Shown here one piece after another: positions 20,137 to 28,827 of a stretch of 31,797 nucleotides of DNA; positions within the stretch are counted from its first letter, which is position 1; every line of letters begins with the position of its first letter. The notes beneath the pieces are model-generated. The model saw only the letters and a program-made list of their open reading frames with translations, was not told where the DNA came from and searched no databases. Where the stretch lies: the IMG/VR virus record IMGVR_UViG_3300025146_000047, positions 1 through 31,797 of that record; one strand, given 5' to 3'. Source of the DNA: a virus. The position numbers and the translations under genes were made by a program.

Positions 20137-21309
20137 TTAGGCTTCCTGAGCCGAGGCAACACAGCCCCACTTGGCAGAAACAGAGTCGTAAATAAAGCCG
20201 ACCGTGAGAACTTTGCTGAGCACTGTTGTCGTTGGCAGAGCCACGCCTCGAGCTTCAAACGACGCCCCCCAAGTGATCGCTCTTGCAGTCGCGTTGTCCT
20301 TTATTCGGATGGTTAGCGGCTGAAAATCGACGGGCGTTCCACTCAGGTTGGTCGTCATACTCGTAATCGCCGCCGCGAGCGCCGTGATCGTGTGATAGGT
20401 CTCGTTGTTCACGTCGATCGTAGGTGTTGCGCTCGAAGCCTCAGATAGACCGCGCGGCTTCACTCGCCCATCTTCGACGACTTGCCAGTTGCTTGTCGTG
20501 TCTGCGATTAGTTTGATGCTATCGCCAGCCAGCCACAGCTTGCGCCAAGCCGTCGCAGTCGAGCCCCCGTTGATCGAAATGCCAGTGTCGCCGATGATCA
20601 CTAGCGCGAAACCAGTGCCGATCACGTTGCTATCGCCTACTTTGATGTCGAGCTCGATCACATCGCCAACAGCGCCAGCAGGTAAAACAAAGTTTCGATT
20701 CGCAGTGAGCCCTGATACGTCTGCAAAATAACGAGTGTTGACCGCCGCGCTGACGTTCGCCGTGGTCGGCGAGATATTGCTGTTCGTCGTGCCCGCCGCC
20801 GCCGCGCCAATCAAAGGCGCGCAAATCCATTTCGACAGAGCGCTGTCGTAGATCAGCAGAGCAAGATCATGGCTATCGTCGAGTGTGATGTCGCCGTTAC
20901 CCATGCAAAGAATGTTTCCCGTTCCGTGCTTGATCACGAGCGAGCGATCAGTGTGATTCGGGCGAATGATCAGCGGGTAACCATCTGCGCCCCCGTTGAT
21001 CGTTGCGAGCTCGTCGCTGGCCGCGTCCGCTTCCGTGTCGACGCTGTGCCAGTTTTGCGTAATTGTGATCACTCCCGTTGCGATCGTCAGCTCAGTCGCA
21101 TCTGCAAAGTTTAGATCGCCGTCATCTGCCATCGACTGAGCAAGACGAGCCTTGAGAGTCGCCGCAGAGCCAGCAACATCAGTGCCTAGCTCGGTCTCAA
21201 TGGCAATCGCCGCGTGCATTGGATTATTTACATCAGCGGCAACAACCTCGTCGACGTTATCGACGCGATCAGTGTGAGTGTCTAGCGAGCCGGGGTAATT
21301 AGATGGCAT
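20137..21309 (-). CDS. Tail fibre protein (390 aa)
   Basis: 390 residues. N-terminal MPSNYPGSLDTHTDRVDNVDEV, VNNPMHAAIAIETELGTD is a common start of phage fibre proteins. Beta-rich repeats and long Ser/Thr/Gly stretches follow, then VDVNNETYHTITALAAAITS and VGFIYDSVSAKWGCVASAQE. No enzyme motif. Located after the distal tail protein and before the putative fibre tip. Likely trimeric and surface-exposed. Confidence 0.7.
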   Translation of the reverse strand: MPSNYPGSLDTHTDRVDNVDEVVAADVNNPMHAAIAIETELGTDVAGSAATLKARLAQSMADDGDLNFADATELTIATGVITITQNWHSVDTEADAASDELATINGGADGYPLIIRPNHTDRSLVIKHGTGNILCMGNGDITLDDSHDLALLIYDSALSKWICAPLIGAAAAGTTNSNISPTTANVSAAVNTRYFADVSGLTANRNFVLPAGAVGDVIELDIKVGDSNVIGTGFALVIIGDTGISINGGSTATAWRKLWLAGDSIKLIADTTSNWQVVEDGRVKPRGLSEASSATPTIDVNNETYHTITALAAAITSMTTNLSGTPVDFQPLTIRIKDNATARAITWGASFEARGVALPTTTVLSKVLTVGFIYDSVSAKWGCVASAQEA

Positions 21310-21318
21310 TTTTCCTTT

Positions 21319-21990
21319 CTATCCCAAAGCCATAGCGAGCAGAAAACGAGAACTAACGTCGCCGCTTCCACCTGTAACTTTGTGTTGCATCTCCAAGCTA
21401 ACAGACGCGTTAGGCGTAAAGCCCGTCAGGACTCCAATAAGCGGGTGGCTATCCCTGTTATTGCTGCCGACTTGAGCAGAGTGTGTAGCGATCACTTCAG
21501 ACTCCCGAGTGCCAGTCCCATCGTGGAGGGTGGTCTCTACGAATTCTCCGGTGGTGTTATTCCGCATTCGCAAAGCCCCCAAAACGAGGATCTCGCCGCT
21601 GGCTCGCGGGGTGACCGTAACTACTGGACTTTCTGTAACGGCGGCATAGCTTGTCCCGACAATACCGCTACGCTGAGTCAAATCCGAATCCCACGCCACG
21701 CCGAGCGCCTCTGCGATCGTCGCCCAAGCAGGCGCAGTCCCGAAGCGCAAGAGCTTGCCGATCGCACCGCCCGTCAGCCATGCTGGCGCGGCCGCCCCAC
21801 CAATCAGCACCCCGTTCGTTACGAGCGCAAGTCGAGCGGCGGCATCTGCACCCGTCGCGTACACAATATCGCCAGCAGTCGTAAAGAGATCAGGCACGCC
21901 CGCGGCGAAGTTGTCTCGAATATAAGTATTGTGATTCGAGGCAGTCCAAACCTGCCCCGTTACGACGGTGGGTACTGCTGAGTAAGCCAT
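21319..21990 (-). CDS. Tail fibre/adhesin-like protein (223 aa)
   Basis: 223 residues; starts AYSAVPTVVTGQVWTASNHNTYIRDNF, a head typical of phage fibre or structural proteins, followed by the usual GDIVYATGADAAARL and a C-terminal beta domain (VVTVTPRASGEILVLGALRM, FTPNASVSLEMQHKV). TAATG coupling to the previous gene. Probable baseplate-proximal fibre or receptor-binding component. Confidence 0.65.
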   Translation of the reverse strand: MAYSAVPTVVTGQVWTASNHNTYIRDNFAAGVPDLFTTAGDIVYATGADAAARLALVTNGVLIGGAAAPAWLTGGAIGKLLRFGTAPAWATIAEALGVAWDSDLTQRSGIVGTSYAAVTESPVVTVTPRASGEILVLGALRMRNNTTGEFVETTLHDGTGTRESEVIATHSAQVGSNNRDSHPLIGVLTGFTPNASVSLEMQHKVTGGSGDVSSRFLLAMALG

Positions 21991-22523
21991 TAGCGCTTTC
22001 TCGCTTTCATGGTGTTCTCTGCGTGCTGACGTTGCAATTTCAGATCAGAGACTTTCTCGTCAGGTCGCCACGAGCGCGTCAGCATCGGATGCAGAGCGCC
22101 GCGACTGCGCTCAGCTCGCATGATCTTGTTCGTGTTGGGCGGGCGCAATAGCGGGCGTTGCTCGAGCTCGTCGTAAATCTGAGCTCTCGCCTCTGCCTTG
22201 GGAAACTCAACCTCGTAGTAATCGCCTTTGTTCGCGGCGTTGCCGCAAGACAGGCAGAACATCACAGGCTCGTCGAGCTCAACCATTTCTGCCCCTGAGC
22301 AGTTCGCATCGGGGCAGTCGGCAATCCAGCGCTCAAAGTCGATGCGAGCCTGCACGACACCTCTCACCTTGCCAGTCGGAACAAAGTCGATCGTGCCATC
22401 CTTTATTCGAGCTCGAGCGATCTTTTGAATGCGTGCGGTGTGAGACGCGACAAAATCTCGGGCGGCGTAATCTTTGCCTGTAACGTACTGATCATCTTGC
22501 GGGATGCGCTTGTAGGTTTTCAT
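21990..22523 (-). CDS. Zinc-ribbon protein in the tail module (177 aa)
   Basis: 177 residues. CPDANC (76-81) and CLSCG form a zinc ribbon in the middle. The N-terminal segment (QYVTGKDYAARDFVASHTARI) and the basic C-terminus (SDLKLQRQHAENTMKARKR) are helical. ATGA overlap with the distal tail gene. Such small zinc proteins are found between tail and fibre genes; whether it is structural or an assembly factor is unknown. Confidence 0.55.
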   Translation of the reverse strand: MKTYKRIPQDDQYVTGKDYAARDFVASHTARIQKIARARIKDGTIDFVPTGKVRGVVQARIDFERWIADCPDANCSGAEMVELDEPVMFCLSCGNAANKGDYYEVEFPKAEARAQIYDELEQRPLLRPPNTNKIMRAERSRGALHPMLTRSWRPDEKVSDLKLQRQHAENTMKARKR

Positions 22524-24022
22524 AGGCCGAAACTCGATGTAACTCCGATCTCTGTTGGGAATTGCCAGCTACCAGTCAGCACTGCGAAAGGCTCTAGCTT
22601 GAACATTGTGCGCACTTCCTGCACTGTCTCGCCGCTCTCGTGCTCAATGTACCCTATGCGGTAATCGTCGGCAATCTCGAGCGACGGGTAGCTTCCTGTT
22701 ACTTGGCTCGTCAGGTCAGGTGTGAATTGTTCCTCGAAGCGGTTCTCGAGCCTGATGATCGGGCGCGGGCGCTTGCTCGACAAAAGATCAACGAGGTACT
22801 CGGCTAGGTCATTTGCAAAGTTGATCGCCTGTTGCCATGGCAGTTCGAGCTTGAAAATGCGTTTACCCTCACCACTGATCGCGTAGGACGCATCGAGCGA
22901 AGCAAGAGCATCAGCCCTCACTTTGATCAAGGTCAAGTGCGCGTCCGACCCGTTGTTGTTCTGCACGTTGAGCAGAGCTCGAGAGCCGAACCAAGTCGGC
23001 GTTACAACGATGTCGGCTGTGAGGTTCGAACCGCTCCCATCGGCGGCAGTGTTGGCTGTGTAGTCTGTCGTTGCAACGGGGCTGATCGGGTTGATCACAG
23101 GCACGATCTTTCCCTCGAAGCTGAACTCAGCCCATATTTGAATCGCCTGACCCGCAGGCACAACAGGAATTTCACGATGCCGCCAGACCTCGCTCGTTGC
23201 TTGTGGGCTCAGCGGTTGCACTTTGATCGAGACCTTATCTCGGTAAGACTTGAACACGTTTGCCAAGCCAACATCTTTCAGCGATGTCGCGTCTTGCAGA
23301 GTAACCACACTCTCGTCGATCTGATGACGGCTGGCAAAAACAGCGTTGCCGTTTCTCGCAATATAGAATCTGCCGAACTCAGAGTCGGCCAAGTCTTTCA
23401 GTGCCGCTGACGGGCTTCGCCCATCTTCCCACCAGTAAGCGATCGTCTGACTTGCGATACCAATATTTCGCCCATAGATCGCAGGCCACTCAGTCGCATC
23501 GAGCACAGCATCGATCGCGTCGCTCGTCAAAACATCTTCCTGAATTGCAATGCTGACCTCGTCAGCCCTTAGTTTGTTCCAGCCGTCGACGATCGTAATG
23601 ACTGCTTTCGCATCTGCGCCGTTGCCGACGAGATCAATGTCATCGATCTGCCCTGTGATCAAGTCCTCGCGTGTTCCCGCAGATCCGTCTTTGATAAAAA
23701 AGTTGATGTACTTACCCTCTGCAACGTTCGGGTAAATCGGCGAGCTCGTGTTGAGCGGGTTGTACCGCTGATCTCTATTGTCGAGCTCGATCACGACCTC
23801 GCCCTCTCGGTAGGGCGCAAAGCCGCCCTCGTCGCTGTCTCTCAGATAATTCTCTCGCCCACGACGCGAGAACCATTTGAGCAAACGATCGGGCGCTTCG
23901 TTTGCATCGTAGTAACCGTCCTCATCCCAGTCGACGAGAACGCCATACAAGAGATTCGTGTTGTCACCCGTCGCCCCGTAGAGAACGCTAGTGCCGTAAG
24001 TGAAAGTTCCAAAGAGAGCCAT
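22520..24022 (-). CDS. Distal tail / baseplate protein (500 aa)
   Basis: 500 residues, starting right after the tape measure stop. The N-terminal half, LVDWDEDGYYDANEAPDRLLKW then REGEVVIELDNRDQRYNPLN, is a pattern seen in proteins directly after tape measures, and VITIVDGWNKLRADEVSI suggests a phage-tail hub domain. The C-terminal half is beta-rich. By position it should be the tail-tip hub or distal tail protein that links tube to fibres. Confidence 0.65.
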   Translation of the reverse strand: MALFGTFTYGTSVLYGATGDNTNLLYGVLVDWDEDGYYDANEAPDRLLKWFSRRGRENYLRDSDEGGFAPYREGEVVIELDNRDQRYNPLNTSSPIYPNVAEGKYINFFIKDGSAGTREDLITGQIDDIDLVGNGADAKAVITIVDGWNKLRADEVSIAIQEDVLTSDAIDAVLDATEWPAIYGRNIGIASQTIAYWWEDGRSPSAALKDLADSEFGRFYIARNGNAVFASRHQIDESVVTLQDATSLKDVGLANVFKSYRDKVSIKVQPLSPQATSEVWRHREIPVVPAGQAIQIWAEFSFEGKIVPVINPISPVATTDYTANTAADGSGSNLTADIVVTPTWFGSRALLNVQNNNGSDAHLTLIKVRADALASLDASYAISGEGKRIFKLELPWQQAINFANDLAEYLVDLLSSKRPRPIIRLENRFEEQFTPDLTSQVTGSYPSLEIADDYRIGYIEHESGETVQEVRTMFKLEPFAVLTGSWQFPTEIGVTSSFGL

Positions 24023-25975
24023 CTACTGTCTGCTCTCTCTGATCGCTCGCTCGACCTCTCGACGAATGATCGGAGCGATCTTGTCTTGAGCATCGCGTGT
24101 TTCAGCGAGCGAAAGAAACGACGAAAGAACGACGTTCACATTTAGATCGCCACCGCTCCAGCCAGCCCCATTCGAGCCGCCAGCGTACTGCGTCGCCTCA
24201 TCGATCGGGTAGACATGACCGTTTTGACCCGGCACAAAGAGCTCAGCGCGGCGGTTTTCACCGACAAGATATGACTTGCCAGCCATCACGTCGCCGCCCT
24301 CAGCTCGCTGACCCTCGACGACATAAGTGCCTTTGCGCGGGTCGTAATAGCCGCCACTGCCGCCTCTGTAGATAACGTCAAAGCCGATCTGGTAAGTACC
24401 TGCGGCATCTTCGGCGTTGAACTGGATCTCGTCGATCTTTGCAAGCACAGTTTCAAAGCCATCGCCAGCGGCAAGATCAACGAGAGCGCCGTCGATCGCA
24501 AGAGTTGCCTCTTTAGTCTTGGTGTCAATGAGACCCCAGTTCTCAGCGACCTCGAGCAACAAGCGACTCTCTTCCGACGTGAGCTCATCTACAGACGCGC
24601 GTTGCACGAGCAGATCAAAGACGATCTGCTTTGTTGCTAAGCTGTGCTCGGCCGCGTTGTCCTTGATCTGTTGCTGAATATCGGCGAGCTTTTGTTTGTT
24701 CTCGTCGAGCTCTGTTCTTTGCTCATCGGTTAGCCAGCTCATACCGTTCAGCTCATCGACGCGAGTTTGCACGTCAGCGGCTTTTTCTTCCAGCGTTTCA
24801 TTCTTTTTCGTGAACGTGTCGAACTCTTTGCCGAGCGGACCTTTTACGAATAATTGCAAGTCCTCGAGCGAGACCAGCAACCCCTCAGTCGCCAGAGACA
24901 TTGAGCTGTACGTTGTGGCGAGTTCTTCACGCATGACAAATAGTTGCTGAAATGTGTAAGTTGCCCCGTCAGCCATTTCGTACAGGCCAGTCGACGCTTC
25001 ATAGCCTGCAACGCCTGTCCAAGTGAGCGCGTCTCGCATCAGCAAGAGCTCGCCGTAGGTCACCCGAGCGCCGTTTTGCAGATCATAAAATACCTCGGTC
25101 ATGTCTTCGTTGAAATCTTCGCTTGTAACCCCAAGAATTTTATTTGCCTCTGCCGCATCGAGAGCGCCGCGAGCAAAGTCGCCCATGACCTCTACTGCAG
25201 GCGCGGCGCGATCTGAAAAGACCACGATGCCGAAATCGATCAAGTCTTGTATTGCCGAATTGAAACGAGTTGTCGCATCGCCTGCTTTGTAGCCTTGCGC
25301 TTCGAGCTCACCGAGTTTCTCGCGTGCGACTTCCATCGTCGCCATAGCGAGAGCAGTGCGTTCGTCGAGGTTGCCCGTTTCTCGAGCTAGTTCTTGAGCA
25401 CGAGTGCGCACCTCTTTCATGCTGATACCGTAATCCTTGAGCCCCATGATGCGACCCGTCGAAAGCATGTTTGAGAAATCTTCGATCGCGGGGCCAGCTT
25501 CCTTGCCGAACGCGTCGCCGAGTGTTACCGCGATTCGAGTAACCTCAGCGGCCTGAATTGCATTCTCTGCGAGACCCATTGAGAAAAGACGAGTTGCGGC
25601 ACGCGTTGCATCGAAACTGCTGAGCATGCCGTCTGACGCGTCGCGCACTGCTTTCGTAGCGAACGCCGCCGCTTCTGCGCTTCCCGTGTAAACAGTCAGC
25701 GCCGCTTTTGCATCTGAGATTTCCTCAGCGCGCTTGAGCAGATCGAACGCCCCCTTGAGAATCATCCCAAAGGCGGCGATCGTCAACGAGCCAGCAAAGG
25801 CAGTCTGAATGAACCCGCCGATCTTGCGATCGAGCTCGCCGATCGACGGGGTCGCTGTTTTCTTGGCGACACCACCGAGATCAGTGAGCTTGCGGTTTAC
25901 CTGCTCAATAGGCTTGCTGGCTTTGTCGGTCGCTACGAGCTCGACCTCTACTCTGCCTGTCGCTGTCGTTGCCAT
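24023..25975 (-). CDS. Tape measure protein (650 aa)
   Basis: 650 residues. N-terminal EVELVATDKASKPIEQVNRKL, a hydrophobic segment (IGGFIQTAFAGSLTIAAFGM, 52-71), long helical central part with alanine-rich and charged heptads, and a C-terminal GGDVMAGKSYLVGENRRAELF, VPGQNGHVYPI, the usual tape measure signature. At roughly 0.15 nm per residue the tail would be about 100 nm long. It follows the chaperone frameshift pair, as expected. Confidence 0.9.
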   Translation of the reverse strand: MATTATGRVEVELVATDKASKPIEQVNRKLTDLGGVAKKTATPSIGELDRKIGGFIQTAFAGSLTIAAFGMILKGAFDLLKRAEEISDAKAALTVYTGSAEAAAFATKAVRDASDGMLSSFDATRAATRLFSMGLAENAIQAAEVTRIAVTLGDAFGKEAGPAIEDFSNMLSTGRIMGLKDYGISMKEVRTRAQELARETGNLDERTALAMATMEVAREKLGELEAQGYKAGDATTRFNSAIQDLIDFGIVVFSDRAAPAVEVMGDFARGALDAAEANKILGVTSEDFNEDMTEVFYDLQNGARVTYGELLLMRDALTWTGVAGYEASTGLYEMADGATYTFQQLFVMREELATTYSSMSLATEGLLVSLEDLQLFVKGPLGKEFDTFTKKNETLEEKAADVQTRVDELNGMSWLTDEQRTELDENKQKLADIQQQIKDNAAEHSLATKQIVFDLLVQRASVDELTSEESRLLLEVAENWGLIDTKTKEATLAIDGALVDLAAGDGFETVLAKIDEIQFNAEDAAGTYQIGFDVIYRGGSGGYYDPRKGTYVVEGQRAEGGDVMAGKSYLVGENRRAELFVPGQNGHVYPIDEATQYAGGSNGAGWSGGDLNVNVVLSSFLSLAETRDAQDKIAPIIRREVERAIRESRQ

Positions 25976-26550
25976 TTATTTTTTCTTTTTCGCTCTCTGT
26001 GCCGCTTCGTGCATTTCGTTTCTTGCTCTGTTTCTTTGCTTACGCTGAGCAAGAAAGCGCTTCACCCATTTCTCGCTGGCTTGCTGTTCAACAAGCCACG
26101 GCGCAGTGCCCCACGCCTCAGCCATTTCGAGAACGTCTAGCCACCTTGGTAAGACTGTCGGAACACCCTTGTAATAGAGCTTGAGGTCTTCTAGCTCTGC
26201 TTTGGTGACTGTGTAGGCTGAGCCGACAATGTAGGGTTTGCTGAACTCACGTTGCCCGTCAGCGCTTCAAGAATTGCGTCGAACTGATTTTCGGTCAGCT
26301 CCATGATCGCGGCGAGAGCCTTGTCTCGATCGACAGGTTCGATCGTGTATTTCAAGATCAGTTGAGCCATGCGATCGATGTACTCAGGCTTGCGACGTTC
26401 ATTCAGGGGCGCATTCAAAACAGCCAAGCGTTCACGCTCACGGCTCAGATAGCCCGGCGCATCGCTCTCGGGTAGCTTGATCTTTATTTTGGGGGTGGGC
26501 GCTCTGTGGGGGGCGGCGAGCGTCTTGTTTTTTGCTCTGTTTCTCGACAT
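25976..26550 (-). CDS. Tail assembly chaperone long form (gpGT-like, -1 frameshift)
   Basis: Made by a -1 shift on AAACCCT (26239-26233), codons A-AAC-CCT, during translation of the short form. The shifted frame has no stop from 26233 to 25976 and encodes 85 more residues: TVTKAELEDLKLYYKGVP, LPRWLDVLEMAEAWG and a basic tail AQRAKKKK. The total is 191 residues, and the stop abuts the tape measure ATG (TAA-ATG). The arrangement, slippery site type and position equal those of lambda gpG/gpGT, which folds and loads the tape measure protein. Confidence 0.85.
26191..26550 (-). CDS. Tail assembly chaperone short form (gpG-like)
   Basis: 119 residues from ATG 26550 with AAAGG eight bases upstream; an in-frame ATG at 26583 lacks one. 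N-terminal basic SRNRAKNKTL, then RERERLAVLNAPLNERRKPEYIDRM, VDRDKALAAIMELTENQFDAI. Ends in QSPKQS just past the frameshift site. Expected to be made in excess over the long form and to coat the tape measure protein during tail assembly. Confidence 0.8.
   Translation of the reverse strand: MSRNRAKNKTLAAPHRAPTPKIKIKLPESDAPGYLSRERERLAVLNAPLNERRKPEYIDRMAQLILKYTIEPVDRDKALAAIMELTENQFDAILEALTGNVSSANPTLSAQPTQSPKQS
26233..26239 (-). other. Slippery heptamer AAACCCT
   Basis: Zero-frame codons AAC CCT preceded by A: a canonical X-XXY-YYZ site. The first shifted codon is TAC, continuing an open 85-codon frame. Confidence 0.85.
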
Positions 26551-26636
26551 GATCGAACCTTTCAGGAAGCTCTCTAAGCGCACGTTTCGGCGTATCTATG
26601 TCATCACTCGCAAGCGCACTCTCAGCGGTCAAACTA

Positions 26637-26658
26637 GCTTATAAGAACCACTAAGAAA
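26637..26658 (-). repeat. 22-base two-copy element, copy 2
   Basis: Matches 8248-8269 at 20 of 22 bases, with extra similarity in the flanking GACC(C)GCTGA. It lies 26 bases after the tail tube gene stop and 87 bases before ATG 26550, nearly the same geometry as copy 1. Confidence 0.6.
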
Positions 26659-26683
26659 TGCGCCTGCGAGCTTCGTTGTGAAA

Positions 26684-27682
26684 CTAAGGAACTGCTGTCA
26701 GCTCGTTGACGACGGTGAACTTGGCAAACAGCGCCGCAGTCGGGTTGTAGCTCGCACGGAAACGAGCGTTGATCACGTCGTTTCCATCGCGCTCACCGAG
26801 CTTGTCGAACTTCTCGAAGCGACCCGCCAGATCGATCAGCAGAGTTTTCAGCGAGTAAGTTGTGCCGGGGGTTGCGACCGCATTGCCCTCGAACTTCAAA
26901 CGGATCTGCTGAGGTGTCTCAGCACGCCACAGAACTTTTTTCGCTTTCGAGATCGCGTCATGCTCGAACGTAATGTCGAGCAAGACCTCGGACTCGACCT
27001 GCTTGTGAAAGCTGAAATACTTGTTGCCGTCGCCAGTAAAGACAGGGCGAAAACCCGTCTTGACTTGCAGGCTGAAATAAAGCCAAGTATTCGCAAGCAC
27101 AGTCGCGCCCAGTGTGCCGCCAACAAGATCAGCGTAAATCTTGCCTTTAGAGAACAAGATGTCCTCGACAGAGGGCGCGGCCAGTGAACCCGTGAAGCTC
27201 GAGACTGTGAGCTGACGACCGAACCAATTTGCCGCGTGCATGACCGCTTCGCCCGCGTTGCCCGACAGCGTGAAATCTTCGACGAGGCTGTATTCCATTT
27301 CTTCGACTTCCTCGTTGTCGCCGCCCTCGATCGTGTACGACTTGGGGGTCTTGGGCGCAGTCGTCGCCATGGTGTAAACGTAGATATAGTCCGAGCCAGT
27401 GCCGTCTTGCGTGGGGGTCGCAGTCATCACGCCAGCTTCGAGCGTGTGCAAAAGTTGCTCGAACGTTGCCTCGCTATCTTCCTGCGCCAGCTTTGCGGCC
27501 AGCTTCGGCTGATACGAGTTGTCGATCGCGCTCAGATAGCCGACGTGCTCGTTGCGCTGTTTCTGCTCGCGTGCATCTTCGAGCGTACCCTTCGAGCGCA
27601 AGATCGTTGTCGCCGCGACCGCTGTGCCAGCAGTCGACTCACGACCTAACTGAAGTTTTCTAAGTCCTGAAACGCCTGCCAT
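26684..27682 (-). CDS. Major tail (tube) protein (332 aa)
   Basis: 332 residues. GVSGLRKLQLGRESTAGTAVAATT, ILRSKGTLEDAREQKQ, a beta-rich core and SGNAGEAVMHAANWFGRQL, RASYNPTAALFAKFTVVNEL fit phage tail tube proteins. AAAGGAG precedes ATG 27682 at optimal distance, consistent with high expression. It sits between the tail-terminator/small gene and the chaperone pair. As tube it polymerises around the tape measure. Confidence 0.75.
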   Translation of the reverse strand: MAGVSGLRKLQLGRESTAGTAVAATTILRSKGTLEDAREQKQRNEHVGYLSAIDNSYQPKLAAKLAQEDSEATFEQLLHTLEAGVMTATPTQDGTGSDYIYVYTMATTAPKTPKSYTIEGGDNEEVEEMEYSLVEDFTLSGNAGEAVMHAANWFGRQLTVSSFTGSLAAPSVEDILFSKGKIYADLVGGTLGATVLANTWLYFSLQVKTGFRPVFTGDGNKYFSFHKQVESEVLLDITFEHDAISKAKKVLWRAETPQQIRLKFEGNAVATPGTTYSLKTLLIDLAGRFEKFDKLGERDGNDVINARFRASYNPTAALFAKFTVVNELTAVP

Positions 27683-27685
27683 GTC

Positions 27686-27883
27686 TTACTCCTTTTTCCC
27701 TTTCGGGTTAGCGGGTTCATAAAGGCCACAGACGACGAGATATTCTTCGCCGCCCGCGTCCTTGTACAGCTTGCCAGCGTCGCGGGCTTCATCAGCCGTC
27801 AAATCTCGAGCTGGCACATCGTGCAAGAAACTACCTTGGCCGATGTAGACGTAAGCGATAACTCTCTTTTTTCCGTCAGTCAT
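27686..27883 (-). CDS. Small tail-region protein (65 aa)
   Basis: 65 residues from ATG 27883 (AGAGGAAAAA upstream); the open frame to 27907 adds eight residues without a site. IAYVYIGQGSFLHDVPARDLTADEA, KLYKDAGGEEYLVVCGLYEP: small alpha/beta protein. Stop is three bases from the tube gene start. Role unknown. Confidence 0.6.
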   Translation of the reverse strand: MTDGKKRVIAYVYIGQGSFLHDVPARDLTADEARDAGKLYKDAGGEEYLVVCGLYEPANPKGKKE

Positions 27884-27899
27884 TTTTTCCTCTCTAACA

Positions 27900-28337
27900 T
27901 TACGCAATTGGCGATTTCATCTTGACATCGATTTGAAATAGCCAGCCAATGAGCATCTGATCGCCCCAAGGAACATCACCGAACTCGTACCGAATCTCGA
28001 TGATCGTGTCAACGTTGCCGCTGAGCGCCACGTCGCCAAGTAGTTTGTCTGGTAGGTCGTCGCTGTAATTCATCAGCGTAGTTACCTCGCGCTGAAAATC
28101 ACCTTTCGCCGCGACTGCAATGATCAGCTTGAGCGTGTGCAGGCCGCGCTTCGTGGTCGCATCGTCTTTAGTCCACTTGCCGTTTCCCACCCACGCGATC
28201 GCGGCGGGGAACACGCTGATCTTGTTAGGCGGCTTAGCGGTGCGCAGTCTGATCGCGTTCGCACCGCTCGAATAATTTGCAGTGATGATCGCAATAATTG
28301 CGTCGAGAGCGTGTTGAATTTTCTTATTTGCTGGCAT
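27900..28337 (-). CDS. Tail terminator/completion protein (145 aa)
   Basis: 145 residues. KIQHALDAIIAIITANYSSG and INIRLRTAKPP... then WGDQMLIGWLFQIDVKMKSP at the end: an alpha-beta pattern and length typical of phage tail terminator proteins (gpU-like). ATG 28337 overlaps the previous stop region by 14 bases. Position after the gp10-like gene supports this. Confidence 0.6.
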   Translation of the reverse strand: MPANKKIQHALDAIIAIITANYSSGANAIRLRTAKPPNKISVFPAAIAWVGNGKWTKDDATTKRGLHTLKLIIAVAAKGDFQREVTTLMNYSDDLPDKLLGDVALSGNVDTIIEIRYEFGDVPWGDQMLIGWLFQIDVKMKSPIA

Positions 28338-28827
28338 TGAAGTTCACCAAAATCTCGTCTTTCATCATGTCGAGAAAACGATTGATCGTCGCCATCGAGC
28401 TTTCGAGTGCGCCGCGCAGATAACGTCTAGGTCGCAGACCGCCACGAATAGCGATCGCTCGAGCAATGGCGTAGCCGCTCGAGAAGCCGTGCAGTTGCGC
28501 CCATCTATTGAGCGCCGCGCCGGGCGGGAAGTGTCCGGCCTTGCCACCGTCGCCATCTGACAGCCTGCCCGTTCCGAACTCCATGAAAGGCGCATACGCA
28601 ACGTTCGTGCCGATCACAGCTCTCGTCGGCACTGGCGCACCCGTTACCGCGTGCGTGATGCTTCCACGCAAGCGCCCCGTGTCGACAGGTGATCTGCGAC
28701 GAGCTTCGCCAGAGACAGCGATCGCTGAGCGCGTCATAAAGTTCAGCACAGGGCGAGCGATCAAAGCAGGCGATAGCTTCTTGATGATCGCGTCGAGACC
28801 TTTGATCTGCACACTTAGGCCGGCCAT
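28324..28827 (-). CDS. HK97 gp10-like head-tail joining / neck protein
   Basis: 167 residues from ATG 28827 (TGATG overlap with the previous stop). LSVQIKGLDAIIKKLSPALI, SGEARRRSPVDTGRLRGSI and YAPFMEFGTGRL are the signature of the HK97 gp10 family (SPVDTGxLRxSI, YAxxxEFGT). These proteins join head and tail or act as minor tail proteins. A longer open frame to 28989 overlaps the previous gene and is rejected. Confidence 0.85.
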   Translation of the reverse strand: MAGLSVQIKGLDAIIKKLSPALIARPVLNFMTRSAIAVSGEARRRSPVDTGRLRGSITHAVTGAPVPTRAVIGTNVAYAPFMEFGTGRLSDGDGGKAGHFPPGAALNRWAQLHGFSSGYAIARAIAIRGGLRPRRYLRGALESSMATINRFLDMMKDEILVNFNASK

